From the NCBI RefSeq assembly GCF_043290135.1, contig NC_134710.1, forward strand, positions 8,014,821 to 8,078,820: a stretch of 64,000 bases of DNA, written 5' to 3'. Origin of the DNA: Rhipicephalus microplus. Lineage: Eukaryota; Arthropoda; Arachnida; Ixodida; Ixodidae. This document shows, in pieces, positions 21,133-34,336 of the stretch. The position numbers and the translations under genes were made by a program. The notes under the pieces were generated by a model that saw only the letters and a program-made list of their open reading frames with translations, ran no database searches and was not told the DNA's origin. Every line of letters begins with the position of its first letter. Position 1 is the first letter of the stretch.

Positions 21133-22936
21133 CAAGGAAAAGGTGCATTTCATTAATATGACATTGCTAGAGCGATAGTCATTAAATAATATGAAACATG
21201 CTGCATTATCCTGCAAAGCTTTCTTTATTGGAACTGGGAGTCTACTTGTTAGGTTTACTGAGAGTCTACTATTTACAATCATCAGTGGAAAAGTTTCATT
21301 TTCATCGCATATCTCAAGCTTGGCTGGGGATCACACTGTTCATACCTAGGAGGATAGCTTCAACTGCTGGCCGTGTTTTTGGGCACGGTGCGTGCGTATG
21401 TTTCCTGATTGTGATGTGGGCTTCCTATTGTCCAGGTTGACCAGCCAAGTGTCCTTATTTTTTTCTCATCACGACTGCTACCATTTTTACGGTGTGGCTG
21501 GCCTTGTGAGTAATGTGCATTGACTAGTAGTCACCTGATTAAAGCACCCGGCAATCTTGCCACGCCTCGTTTGCATTAGATCTGCATAGGGACAAAAGAT
21601 GTGAGGATGTGGTAGATGACCTGCTCACAAGGCACTGGTCTGAAATTTTATTTATGCAAAGTTTGAGCCCGCTGTGACACTAAAACAGGGCATGTAAACA
21701 AGTGATTAGAAACTATTAAAAAAACTTTAAATAACAGACATGGAATATGAATATCAGGCAAAAGACAGCCCATAATTTTGACATGACACAAGACAAGAAA
21801 GGAACGACAAGAGCGTTGACTTACAACTCTGTTGTTACAACTGTTGCCGTGCCATCTTCGTTTTGTGTCGTGTCAGAATCGTGCACTGTTTTTTTTCCTT
21901 GTTTGAGCATAGAAGTACCAGCAAAGCTTCAGTCCTAGCAAGAAATGTGAGGTCGCTGTAATGCAATTTCTGTTCCGAAACAGAAGTCTGTTTGATTGAT
22001 ATTAAACAGTAGAAAGCTGCCAGTGTGGATTAGAGATGAAATGTCATTCCTCATATTTCAGTTGGAACATACAGATAGTTGAAATGGTTTTCAAAACAAT
22101 TGGCTGTAACAAGTTGGAAAGGAATAGGTGAGACAACAACATGTGGTGGCTTATGTCTTACTTTGTTAACTGCTTGCAAGGCACTCGGTAATCTCCAAAG
22201 AAACAACCTCGAGCATATATATGGTGTTAGGATGTAACTAACTACTTCTATCCATCCAGCTGTACAGCTTTGGTGAGACGGTATCTATCGTCATGTAGAC
22301 AGACATGTGGCAGCCACACAGCTACTACGACAAGATTGCTTCCAACCGCAAGCGAGGTCTCCACATGCTAAGCCTCCTCGGTGAGAAAAAAATGCCACCT
22401 GCATCGAAACTACTGCAGGCCAGGGAACTGTGCTGCGTGTCTTGCAGTCATGAGGTCGTACATCTCTAGTGCTACTATAGTAGTCGTATACAACCTTCTG
22501 GAGAGGCTCCATCCAGATGATCGAATCGTGGCAGTCAACTGCATCCGTGGCTAAAGAAGTGGTCCCACGCATGCACTTGGTGAAATTCTCTAAAGGCAGG
22601 GTCACCAACCACTTAACTCATGACATCAGTCTGGAGTGCACGCCTGTTGGTGCAGGTTTGTGTGCACCTGTCTTTGTAGAGAAAATGCCGCGGACCTTCA
22701 AAGCTGTTCTACCACTTGGTGCCACTTCTTGTCACATTCTCGTGCTCACTTATTTGAGAGTTTCAGTGCAGCAGAACCCTAGTTGTTGGGTCTCAATCTT
22801 CTAGCAATCTATTTTGCTCACTGCACTTTCTTTTGTTCGCCAACTGCACCCAGGAAGTACTCGACAGCTTGCGTTTGCAAGCCATTTCGGGGCCCCAGTA
22901 CTAAAGCAGATGCTTAGGATGTAATTAGAGTGTAAC

Positions 22937-23009
22937 AACATGAGAGAGAATAGAAGGTGAGTTGATTAATCACAACATGAGGGAGAATAGAAGATGAGTT
23001 GATTAATCA
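22937..23009 (+). repeat. 37-bp tandem duplication
   Basis: Two adjacent copies beginning AACATGAG and containing GAGTTGATTAATCA, differing at two positions. Confidence 0.85.
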
Positions 23010-23585
23010 GCAGTGTTCTTTTAGCAACATAACCAGTGGTACGTTCCTTGGCATTAAAGAGGAACTCTGGTGATTATTCAACCATGCTAAGGTATTGAGG
23101 ATTCTGTGTTTTCAATACCCCTCTGTCATGTAACTGAAGAAAAAAAGAAGTGTAAAAACAAAAACGGAATAACCAGGCAGTTGAAAAAACACCTTTGTGT
23201 GACGCGTATTACTCACTAACAGTGAAGATGCACAAGGCATGTTTGTCTCGTTTTATCATCCACGCAACAAAGTCAGTGTCTGACCACTGCCATGGGAATC
23301 TTTCAGCCCATAAGCAAAGTTGCTGTAGCAAATCGTAAAGATACAGAGGCAGTTGAGTGGCTTTGGAGTTCGAATTTGTGGTCCTTTCTTCCTATTGAAG
23401 TCTGTACAAGATTGTCAGGACCAGCCATGCAGTCAGGAAAATTCGGCCTTTTTGGAACGGTTTTAACTTTTGAGATTTTACTGTACTTGTCGCAGGCAGA
23501 TTCATACTTTAATCACGAATTCCTTTTCTGGTTTTGTAACTTTATCGTCCGTCGGTTGAACTGTATGTAATCACTCTGTGTAACC

Positions 23586-23620
23586 AGTGCATCAGCTCCA
23601 CTAAGTGCAGCTGATGCACT
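23586..23620. repeat. Perfect 12-bp inverted repeat
   Basis: AGTGCATCAGCT and AGCTGATGCACT flank an 11-base loop. No terminator-like T run follows. Confidence 0.85.
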
Positions 23621-25685
23621 GAGTGCTCTAGTGTGAATTTTACAATTTTACAACAGGCTGCGTCGAAACACAAAATTCGATATGATTGCTACTATTAGTA
23701 CTAAGCACCTTCATAACAGTCATCACAATTCCATTAGCTTTGTGAAAAACATATTCTACAACCTTTTTGATTACTCCTAGCATAAACGTGTTTTAGTTCG
23801 CTGGAGAATTTTCTTAACTATATCACTCCCTGTCATCATCTCTCATGAACTCTATGTCTCTTCACCTTTCACCAGTCTTTGTACGATGTGTGGCCGGTTA
23901 TCTGCTCAAAGTTTTGCAATATTTGTGTGGTACAACTTTGAAATGTTCACCTAATCCATCTGCACGCGTTTGCTCTCCAATCCATGCTGTTGATGTCAAG
24001 AAAATACTTTCACAATCATGGTGCAAGCTTGTGCCACTTTAGGCTATTCCTATAGTGAGTTATAATACAGGTGAACTTGTGGTACACATTTTTATTTCAC
24101 TATATCAAGTAGTCACTTGACTAATGCTGAGTGCTCTGAGAAACATTGGCATCAGTTGGTGATGTTTTCTTGGCTTTCTGCGCTGTCCATGCAGACATCA
24201 TAATGAAAGAGAGGTCGATAGAGAACCTCATCAAGTTAGTGTAATGCAACTGTCGTTCCATTTTTTTGTATGTCACGAGCTAAGTGCATATGACCATTCA
24301 TTGTGATGGTGACGTCATAAACCTCGTCACAACAGTCTCATCCAGCATGAAAACATTCTCTTTTTTTTTCATATTATAATGAATTTAAGAAGATAGCCGC
24401 AAACAATAGCTTTGGTTTTACTTCATTACGTGTCGTGCCTTATTTGCACTCGGGTACAGATGCAGCAAATCATGTTTATAACCGAGTTAGTACACCTAGG
24501 AGGGGTATAATACTGAAAACGTACTTTGTTAAGCAAAAAGTTTTTGAAATGACCTTCAAGCTTTTAAAACAAGCGTTCAATCAAATGGATACCCAATGGC
24601 GTTGTGTCCAGGATGGCTAATAATTAATGATGCCTAGAGCTGCCTAGGCCCAGTACAAGACTAGGAATCAATGTAGGCAAGCAGTGTTCTAAAGAGCGGG
24701 CGTGTAGCGTCCCAGGTACTACATCATGTGAATGAAGACGAAAGTGAAACTTTGTGTAGACAACCGCAGATAAACACCAGGAGAGCATGAAATATTTTTC
24801 CATCTTCCGACATTGCGGATGTGGGCATAGCAGTGATGAATAATACAGTTACTGATGATGTTCTTGTGATCGTGAATTCGGTCAGTGCCTGTTTATCCTA
24901 CTTGCTTTCAGTAGCATAATCATTGGTCGTCACATGACAAAGAAGACAAACAATAAGAGATCTCAACATTTATAAGTGTGCAATATAAATGTTGTTACTT
25001 GTACATAAATAATCATTTACAGTAAGCTCTCATTAAATCAAAACTGGTGAGACCAGGAAGATGCTTTCTGCTTAACAGGAGTCTCTTTTTTTTTTATTCA
25101 GAGGACTGCCCCCTGGCATAAGAAATGTCTCATTTACTGAAAGATGAACAGGAGTGCAGAGTTCAAGTACAAAATTATTCATGTTAGTGAGTGGTTGTTT
25201 CATTAAGTAATGATTACATTTAAAGAAACTATCAACCAATTTTATGGTACCTTTTCTTTTTCTTTAGCACAATGAAAAGCTTACCTATGAGAGTGTCTAA
25301 TCACGGAATTATAATGCGGTAAACACGATGAAAAATTTATAATCAAAGCGTTTCAATCTGTGGCCACTGTGAAATTATCACACCCTCGCATGTTGCAAAC
25401 AGCGAGATGCGAGTGCGAGAGTAGTTAATGTACGTGCGTGGCAATTCTAGGCGCATGCTCGTGCTCCACGCGCTCGATAAGTTCTACTAGTTGCCACGAA
25501 ACCACTTCTCAGCGTGCAACTCCTTTTACGTTGTAAGCAGCACAAAGAATATTGCGAGAGAGAGTGAGAAATGAAGAGGAAGGCTATGAGGTTAAATAGA
25601 TATTAGATCCAGTTTGCCACCCAGCACTAGAGCAAGGAAATAGGGGCATGAAAGAGGGTGTGGAGAAGGAGAAAAAAAAGAGATT

Positions 25686-25701
25686 GGGGGGGGGGGGGGG
25701 G
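25686..25701 (+). repeat. Poly-G run
   Basis: Sixteen consecutive G downstream of a GAGAGAG-rich, AGGAAGGC-containing stretch that resembles a common tick repeat as I remember it. Confidence 0.9.
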
Positions 25702-25927
25702 ATGCACACACAGGAAGGGCATTCTGGCTGGCGTCGTTAGGAAAGGCTGGTCTATTGCAAAAATCGCACTAAGCGCTTGCAGGGCCTTCTTCTGCGATGT
25801 TGTATTTTTTCAGTAGCATAAAATTGGGAATTTATAATGATATACACTGTCTAATTATGGTGTGCATAAAAGCATCAAATTGCAGCAGATTCGTGTTAAA
25901 CGGATGTTTGTTAAGCGTAACTTTTGC

Positions 25928-26668
25928 TTAAAGGGACGCTAAAGCCAACTATTAAGTTGACGTTGATTGTTGAAATGGCGGTCCAGAAACCTCGTAATGT
26001 TACTTTTGTGCCAAGGAAGGGCCTATTTTGAAATAAAATCACATTTTAGTGCTCCGCATCGGCTTAGCGCACTTCAATTTACCTGCCTCAAGAAGCGGCC
26101 GACCGGACCGTCTCACGTCACTGTTCCCGTGCACAACATTGCCATGCACAAGGTTGCCCTGCTTTACTGTGCTAGTAGCAGCAGACCGAAAGCAGCAAGA
26201 GCCATAGCAGCAACAACGGTTATTGATCAATTTTCCGCCATTGGCTTCGAGATTGCAGACGCTTTTGTTTCAACTGCGCCCCGAGAAGGCACCGCCTGTC
26301 CCATGTAACCAGGCCAAAATTGAATTTCCAAACCGCTTGCGCATTTCCCATAGTAACGTCCGGCGGTTCTTTTTTCCATGAATTAAACAGACATTAACTA
26401 ACAGCATTTTATTACGTCTCCTTATGCACAGAAGGTTCTTTATTTAGTGCAGTTAGATCGATTACTAGTGATTAATTGTAAACAGTCCATCTGATGTCAT
26501 AGATATCATTTTGAAAATGTCCTACTGCAGCGCTTATGTTCTTGTGCATTTATCTTAATTTCTCGGTAAGTAGGGCACTGTTGTTCATAATATAGTCATT
26601 TTAGATGTTGTCATACATTGAGCTTTCACTCTGACGTAAATTGTTATTTGACATTAGTGTCCCTTTAA
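25928..26668. mobile_element. TTAAAGGGAC-ended non-autonomous element, copy 1
   Basis: The left end TTAAAGGGACGCTAAAG and the inverted right end TTAAAGGGACACTAATG form terminal repeats of about 15 bases. The outermost TTAA could be part of the element or its target duplication. The interior 113-codon plus-strand frame (25967-26308) is not recognised and looks incidental. It sits inside the pogo-like element, so it inserted later. Confidence 0.65.
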
Positions 26669-26805
26669 ATGAAACCACTGATCAGAATACGATTGGTCCT
26701 GTGCTTAGATACTGCACCCATATTTATCTCTCAGTAAATGAAACTCCTGTCAAATGGAACACACTTTGCTAATCCCTTCTTGTCCCATTTAATGAGTGTA
26801 CTGTA

Positions 26806-29800
26806 TAAAGCAAGATGACAGACGATGTGATCCATATTTCAGTGTCTTTCACAGGGCTGTGTGGCATACCGGTTCTCTGATACCTTTAAATGAAAATAAA
26901 AAATACAAATCGTATTCAAATAGAGGAAAGGATGCTTGAGTTTGTCATTATAATTCACAGTCTCTTCATCTCATCGTGCGTCCCAGTCAGTTGGTCCCTT
27001 TCGAGAGATTTCCGTTAACTGAGAGTATATTATGTCTTTGAGTAGGCATGAAAAGTGGTGAAAAATGTGCTTGAAATCGCCTGTAGGTGCTTGCCACAGA
27101 AAATGTCTGAGTTTCCCGTGTAATTAGACCTTTGTTTCGATAATACGTACCTAATTACATTGCCCTTCAGTGTCTCAAAAGTTTTCTTCCATGGAGGTCA
27201 CGCAAAACAGCTGTGCCAAGCAACTTTTCTTCACTAGTGAGGTCTCTGCTATAACAACCATGACATTGCATGTATTATACTCGCCATCGCGACTGTAAGC
27301 AATGCCGACTTACGCTCCCAGGTTTGCATGTGAACTCGGACAACTGCAGAACTCTGAAAACTGCAGGAGCTCAATGGTAGAAGTAGAGAAGGAAGAATAG
27401 CAATAGAATAAACACATGACGAAACAGCCAGGCCACGTCTCCTAGTCATTATAGCATATCATATATATATAAATTCCGGCTGACGAGTGAGGTAGGTTTG
27501 CCCCCCCCCCCCCCCCCAACTCGCAAGAGAGTTGATATGCCACTGGGCACTACACTCCTCAAGTACATTCCTGCCTTTCTCTAGCAGCAGTGGCTTTGGG
27601 TGAGGAGGATGACTGGCACCTTGCACACCAGAATTTGTTTTACTTGAAAACAACATCGTAGTTAATGGCCCTGTTCTCCATGAAATTGTGCAGTCAAACA
27701 GCTGAACCTAGACATTCTTGTTGCAACAAATGTAAACCTTGAAGCACTTATAAAATAAATATCATAGCTGCTTAATTTTACAACCGAGTACTGAGCAGTG
27801 CACTTGACTATCTTCCATCTCTCAAAAAGAAACTGCAATATTAGTAAGACTGTCCCAAAATATTTGAAGTGAAAGAAAAAAATTGTGCATCTAACTCAAA
27901 TGGCACCAAATGAAGGCAAGTTAATAAAAAAAGTCTTGTACTTCTTACTATTCATAGAACTTAACAATGCCCCCATTTATTGGTTGACATGTTTACTAGA
28001 AATCAAGTACAAGAGTCGGAACTTTTTTTTTCTGCTGTTCGATCTGAGATAGAATGATCATGGAGCATAAGAGTATACCTTCAAAACAAGAGAGAGAGCA
28101 AGAGAGAAGATGAAAAAGAAGGTGAGAAAGCTAATAAACTGAAGGAACATTCCAGTCTGATGGAAATGAAATTTTCATTGGACACAAGCAGCTAGTTTCT
28201 CGCACTCAAGTTTAAAGACTGGAGATTATGTTTTAAGACCATTCTTTTTGTTTTGTCTAACATTATGAACACGTACAGTTACATGAGATAAAAAGAATTA
28301 AAAATGAAATGAATTCTTCCAAACAAAGGCCCTGGAGACCTAAACATTAGCATAAATATCAAGAGGAATAAGCTTGAAACCACTCTAACAGAGGCTAAAT
28401 TGGTGCACAGCTAAACTCTCGCATAAATATAGTGCACGTATTGATATGAATTACCCTTGCCATTAATATAAAGTAGTTGCGCATGAACTGTCCTGCCAGT
28501 GCTAGACTTCCAAATTGGTAGACAAACATAAGCCATGCAATGCAATCAACACAAGTGCTGGGTTATTGAACTCTACAGACAAAGCCATGGAAATTAAAAT
28601 TCAATAGTGGTGTTTTTGCTTCACTAACATGCCCATTATACTAATAAATGTCTTGAAAATTCACTTACAGCCTTTTCTGCAGCAGTTGATGAACCATTAT
28701 TTGAGCATTGCTAAGTAATATAACACTGAAGATAGCAAATATTTAAAAAAAGTCCCGACCTAGTTCCAACAATAGCTTGATAATGTGGAAAAAATTGTTG
28801 ATGCTATGTTTTATTGAAACAAAGCCACAGATTCATAGCATCAGTCCTTATACACAGTCAATGCAGGCACTGGAGGGCACCGGGTAATTTCACAAGGAAC
28901 AAGGAAAAGTTGGAGAAAACAACCAGTCAATGTTAAGGCATCGCAGCCACTTTAAAAAAGCAGGTAGCAATGGAAGTTGTACAATGAAATAAAGCCAATC
29001 AAAACATTGTCAGTCCAAGTTTTTTTAGCTAGATGCAAACCAAATGTGCACCTGCATTTAGTGAAATGAAGGGCAACTCTTATAATGCGTGATCAAATGA
29101 ATAAGAAAATTTTGCCAATAGCTGGCTCAAATATGTGGTTTAAAATTGTAGAAAAAAAAAGCAACAGCCCATAGACTTTCTGAAAGTGGAGAGCCATTTG
29201 TTTCAGCAAGGATCAGAATAATCTTGTGTTCAAAAACATTGTGTACTTGCAGAGCTTAGAAAGTATAATCAGTGCTGTTCCCCTAGGCATTGCAAGCTTT
29301 CAAAATCTTAAAATGGCATTTATCAACGATGTTCCTCCTACGCAGCTATCTTTACCACAACACAGAGTAAACAGAATCTGATACTTTTCAATCACAGTGA
29401 AATCTTTGCAACTGTAAGCAGCTTGTTAAACAGAAGGAACACTCACACAGACCGCTTCCAATTTGGCTGGCTTTGTACTTTGATGCTGTACTCATAAAGT
29501 ACATCTGTCTCTGTAAACAAAATTTCTGTTAAATGGAACATATCTCCCAAGCACCTTGAGGGCTTGTTTGAAAAGATTTGACTGTTTGTTACCATAAAGC
29601 CTCATTTCAATAATGGAAGTGTAGCTCGAAGTTCAATAGGTTGACAACTAAACGATATTACTATAGCTCAAAGAAACTGAAAATTAGGATCTTACGGTTA
29701 AAATTTACATAGCAGCATTAGCCATCCCCAGCTGATCGCAATTATTAGAGTGCCAGTTAATATACCTTTACTGCCATAGGGTACATCTGGATGGTATTCA

Positions 29801-31149
29801 TAAGGCATTAAAGGCAATGCATTACATGCACAGATTTAATTTGTATGTTTTAATATTTCTATCAACCTTGATACTTCTATTCAAGCAACAGATTATATAA
29901 ATTACACACGTAGCATCGAATATTTCTCACAGTGTCACATACTACTTTCATGTACGGAGAACCACTCCTTGCCGAGTCTGCCATTTTACCTCTTTATGAG
30001 GCGCGTAGTGGTGCAAATCTTGGCAGATGACACCGTGAGCGCCCAGTGCATGCATTCCTCTTTCCTGCTCGTAATGCTCAAACCTGGTGAGAGCCCTTTA
30101 ATGTGTTTACAGACAGACGAGAAATTGATCGTGTGCTATTATACCTGGTTAATACAGTGCTACAACACCCTTCAGGCCTATTAGCGGTCTGGCTATTTGC
30201 TCCTGCTGCCCTTCTCAGCCATGTCGAAAATAAAGACACCCAGGAAGTGTGTTTAATCGACGATTGACACTGAACTAACCATGCTGGACAATAAAAGGAG
30301 AGATCGTGTTCTGCAAATACTGTGGAAAAAAAGCATAGTTATGCTAAACTGCACCTTTGCACCATAATCAAGTAAAGGATTGTTGCTTTCCTGTTGCAGA
30401 CATAGGTCCCACACGTATTTTTTCGAAAATGGGAATTATTGCAAAAATTTATTGTGGCTACGTTTAATATATTGGGGGCCGATAATTAGGTTTGTCTGCC
30501 TGTTGTTCATGCCTTAAAACCCGATTTTTTAGTGCCTATAAACCCGGCCTCTGAATATCACCTCTGAAATTTCACTCATATGAGCTTGATGGTGCAAATT
30601 TATTGTGCTTTACGTCGTCTCCATTCAATTAATACATCAAACAGACTGGCCAATGCACATGTAGACGAAAGAGAAATCGGCGTTCAACTCCAACACAATA
30701 ACTGTTAAAACAATAAAACAACAGACTATGTTCAAGCACATGAGTGCTACCAACGGTCATGCAAGCGTTCATGAGAACCGTGGGTATGCCGCAGAAATCG
30801 TCACAATGAGCACGCGGGCCTCACGTTTAAGCCTTCCACTTGCGCCGTGGCAGAACTTTTTAGATACGTTGAATTTGACAAACAACAACACATTACTGCA
30901 CGATTCAGTCACCAACTTCAGTGTTTAGCTGTGATGGCCTCTCAATAATTTTCCTCAGCCTCACTGTTGAACCAGCTGAGTGGCTCAGAAATGTCAGCTG
31001 CTTTTTTTGGGGGGTGTGTGTCTGTGTGTATGTCTTGCAACACACATACACAACCCATTTGCCTACGAACTGCAGGAGTGGTCTACGATTCGTACATTAA
31101 TTTTGAATCGTCTATCAACACTGTCGATGAGCACAAAGTAAGTTCCTGA
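26806..31149. other. Stretch without recognised gene
   Basis: AT-rich with stops in all frames; nothing above 71 codons. It includes a run of 17 C at 27501-27517 and AG-rich sequence at 28087-28130. No terminal repeats or RNA genes found. Confidence 0.5.
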
Positions 31150-31212
31150 TATTTGAGACCCAGTTAACTCGACTCACGGTCCCAGTAACTTCAAATTAAT
31201 GAGGGTTTACTG
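31150..31212. mobile_element. pogo/Tigger-like right end fragment
   Basis: AGTTAACTCGACTCACGG, then TTCAAATTAATGAGGGTTTACTGTA, matches the terminal style of the elements at 25020-26803 and 61480-62497. No left partner was found nearby. Confidence 0.45.
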
Positions 31213-31253
31213 TATGTATAAAATGAACAATAAGCCTTTACTAACCTTTGTTA

Positions 31254-32848
31254 GTACTACACAGGGCTGGGCAAGGATACTTTGAAAATGTATCCCGCTA
31301 CGATACAAGATACTCGGACAAAAAGTATTGGAGATACAGATACAAGATACTTCTGCAAAAATTGCATTTGGTACGATACTTGCGAATAGTAGTTTAAGAT
31401 ACTTCAACACATTCGCAAATTCTTGTTATAGACCCCTAAAATCTAGTAGTGAACGCATGTGCACAAAAACGATGGCTTTAAGACTTCTGAAATGTGTCCT
31501 ATTTCATTTTAATGAAATTTTTATTGGTATATCAAAACTTTTGTCTCATAGTTAAACAGTTTACTTCTGAAGAACCTATTCTTTTCTTCCCTTTTGTTTG
31601 CTTCCATGCTATCATGTTTCTGAATATGGAGTACCAACTAGCCTGGTCTGCCACCCTTTTCTGTAGACAAATTGCCGACTGTGCTTCTTGCTTGTCAGTT
31701 CTGGAATTCTGGGAGCCGCCCGCTGATGAGCTTGCCGACCAGCTTGCGGATTGCCACACGAGTTTCAATTAGAGGCCTTCACACGATGGTGCAAATACCA
31801 GTGTGCAGTTTCAGCTTGTTCATAAATGACCGTCTTGCAATGCCGAATCACTGGTGTACAGCAGCAAAAATGCTGGTAGCGATAATTTTTATGGAACATT
31901 GCGTATATAGGGAGGCCTGCATAGAGCGCTTAAGGCTGCTATTACTTTTCTTATTCTGAATATCTGCTGGCATAAATCGTTCATTATCTATATGCTCACT
32001 AAGGTGCAATCAATTTTTTTGAGCGAGAGGACGAGTGTATCTCAGAAACGCTTCAGACCCACTGTGTTGTCTATTTAAGGATAAAACAGAGATATTATTT
32101 TGGCTTTACATTACAAGAGGCATACTGCATTCACGGGACCAAAAAAAAAAACCAGTTCAGAACACTACGTGAATATAAGATGCAAGCGAAGATCAAATGA
32201 GAAAGCACTTGTGGTAACAATCATATTAAAATTTCAAAAGCTCTTTCAATAGAAACAGCAGAAGGAAAGCGGCATGGACCGGCAAGATATCGTCTGAAAG
32301 GTAAGTGCTTGTTATTTTAGATATATTATCAGTGCCAGCGGTGCTATAGTTCGACGCTGGAAAGCGGGACCAGAACTGGTGCTGTCATAACCGCACGCAC
32401 GGAGGTACGCGGCGCTTTTAAGTGGCAATGCTAAGTTTCATGGCTCTGACAAACCTACCGAGGGAAGAAATTTCAAAAACAAAAGGACTACACAAGACCT
32501 GCTTCACTGAAAGGGACCCGCACACCTCATCGTCTACCCTGACTGTCGGAGTGGGACGAAAAGATTAAATGTCATTGCCCTTAATTTTATTCAGGTGCCT
32601 CAGTTACACCAGCACCAGCCTGAGCAGAGTAGTTAGATCAGTGATTAATGTTTCGCAAGGTATAGCATTCCGACCTCTGTAAATTGTATCTTAAGGTACA
32701 CGATACATTATCGAATGTAAAAGAAATACAGATACAGATACTCGTCTTGAGAGACATATTACAATACAGATACAAGATACTCAAAGAGTATCTAAGATAG
32801 TATATCAGATACATGTATCTTCGATACTGCCCCGTCCTGGTACATACA
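31254..32848. mobile_element. hAT-like non-autonomous element with GATACA subterminal repeats
   Basis: The element spans 31262-32839. Its ends are CAGGGCTGGGCA and, inverted, CAGGACGGGGCA. Both ends carry many copies of AGATACA / GATACAAGATACT. GTACTACA (31254-31261) on the left matches GTACATACA (32840-32848) on the right if one base is inserted, fitting the 8-bp target duplication of hAT elements. The interior of about 1.2 kb has no transposase. Frames at 31494-31772 are not recognised. Confidence 0.72.
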
Positions 32849-32984
32849 GTATCAGGTTGGAATAATACTTAGAGCGGAAAAAGAAAGAAGCCGGACAAGT
32901 AAGAGAATACACACACCATCTAGCACCCACTCACAACTATAGAAGTATTGCATGTGTTAAAAAAAAGAAAAGTACCTAAAAAAT

Positions 32985-33025
32985 GGGGGTGCACAATGTG
33001 TCTTTATGACACACGCTGCACCCCC
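32985..33025. repeat. Hairpin
   Basis: GGGGGTGCA pairs with TGCACCCCC, and inside TGTGTC pairs with GACACA around a short loop. Confidence 0.8.
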
Positions 33026-33081
33026 AGGCACAAATCTCAAACAAACAAGCTCCGTGTTTACAGTTGATTAATGAATCTCAC

Positions 33082-33108
33082 CTTCTCTATCATTACATGA
33101 TAGAGAAG
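33082..33108. repeat. Perfect 12-bp hairpin with 3-base loop
   Basis: CTTCTCTATCAT, loop TAC, ATGATAGAGAAG. Confidence 0.85.
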
Positions 33109-33889
33109 TTTGACTTGGACAGATTGTGCCGTTATTTGTGACATGATATGCCTCCGAAATTTTTTGCATTGTTGAAAGCACAGTGACAAAATCACTGCTT
33201 TCGAAGATATGATTACATTTGCATTATTGACTTAGAGAGGCAAGATCAGAAGCTCCATTCAATGGACTTAGATGCTCGATGAGAAGCGTGCTAATACATC
33301 GACCTGGTCGATGTGCATGTGGGCAAAAGAAGGATATTTGCACTTAACTTGTGTACAATGCCTTTGACCGCATTTTTCTTTGCACACTGCAGACCTTTGC
33401 GATCTTGTGTGCACTACGGAACAAATTTGGCTAAACTTATTTGGCCAAACAAACACTTCCGTATAGATTTCCAAGTCGTTTCGGTATACATTCTTCGCTT
33501 TGTGCCACTTCCTATACATACATAGAATAACTGCGATATTTCTAGTTGCTTCATTTTTTACTGGTAGCAGCAGACACAGTGCTTATCTTTACCATGCGAA
33601 AAATTTCGGCAAACCGATGCAGCGATACGCACAATACCCTGCCCCTTTGGGGCGATAAATTCACAGCTGGAAACAACTGCTTATCTTATTTGCGCAAGTT
33701 TTTTTTTTTACCAGTTGCCATGCATAAGCATGATGCCACAGTTTCTCGTTTAACAAAATTCGGACACGCCGGTGTAAAAATAAACACCGTGATTTCTCTG
33801 TATTCGGACTGTAGGCACACAAACATGCGCACAGTGAAGCAAAGGCATAATAAAAAGGAAAACGATTTTCCACGCAGTAGTAAAGTACA

Positions 33890-34336
33890 GTTTCACAGTG
33901 CTGAAAACACTACTCCACCGCAACAGGAGGCTTGATAAGCTAGAAAATGCATGAAAAGAAAATACGGGTGGAGACGCCACCTTGAAATTCCTACACCAAG
34001 TCATTGTGACGTCATACATTTTGAAAGCAACTAATAGATCCTATGTGGCTTTTAATCAATAAAAATGAAGTACATTGACATCTGTGGGTGCCATAGACCT
34101 AGAATATGAAGTTTCAGAATATTTCATTGAGTCATGTAGTGAAAATACGAAAATACATTTTAAAATTTTAATAGTAACGCACAAAGATGTCAGTGCAAAA
34201 TTGAAAAATAAAACTTCAACCTTGATTTTCCTTTCAAAAAATAAACTGATGATAATGAAATTTATAGCATTAGAGTTTTCAGAGCTCAGTTTGTCAACAT
34301 CAACCAAGTCATTGTTCCTCTTTAGTGTCCCTTTAA
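33890..34336 (-). mobile_element. TTAAAGGGAC-ended element, copy 2 (one end only)
   Basis: Read from the right, the sequence starts CTTAAAGGGACACTAAAGAG and continues through TATGACGTCACAATGACTTG and GGTGGCGTCTCCACCC, the order I recall for a widespread tick MITE. The left end was not found, so the left limit is approximate. Its interior differs from copy 1 at 25928-26668. Confidence 0.5.

Larger units (their letters stand above)
21133..25017. other. Stretch without recognised gene
   Basis: Only short frames (at most 105 codons) with no family resemblance. It contains a 37-bp direct tandem duplication (22937-23009) and a perfect 12-bp hairpin (23586-23620). Confidence 0.45.
25020..26803. mobile_element. 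pogo/Tigger-like element with nested repeats
   Basis: The ends read TACAGTAAGCTCTCATTAAA and, inverted from the right, TACAGTACACTCATTAAATG, with TA on both sides as the likely target duplication (25018-25019 and 26804-26805). Subterminal sequence (CAGGAGT with TCATTTACTGA on both sides) also pairs in inverted order. No transposase frame remains. Inside lie a G run (25686-25701) and a separate TTAAAGGGAC element (25928-26668). Confidence 0.65.
32849..33889. other. Stretch without recognised gene; two hairpins
   Basis: No convincing coding sequence. Two strong inverted repeats lie at 32985-33025 and 33082-33108. Confidence 0.5.

Noticed and set aside
25967..26308. 113-codon frame
   Set aside because: Lies inside a MITE and lacks any motif.
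33546..33935. 129-codon plus-strand frame
   Set aside because: No domain, overlapping frames on the other strand, and it adjoins a MITE.
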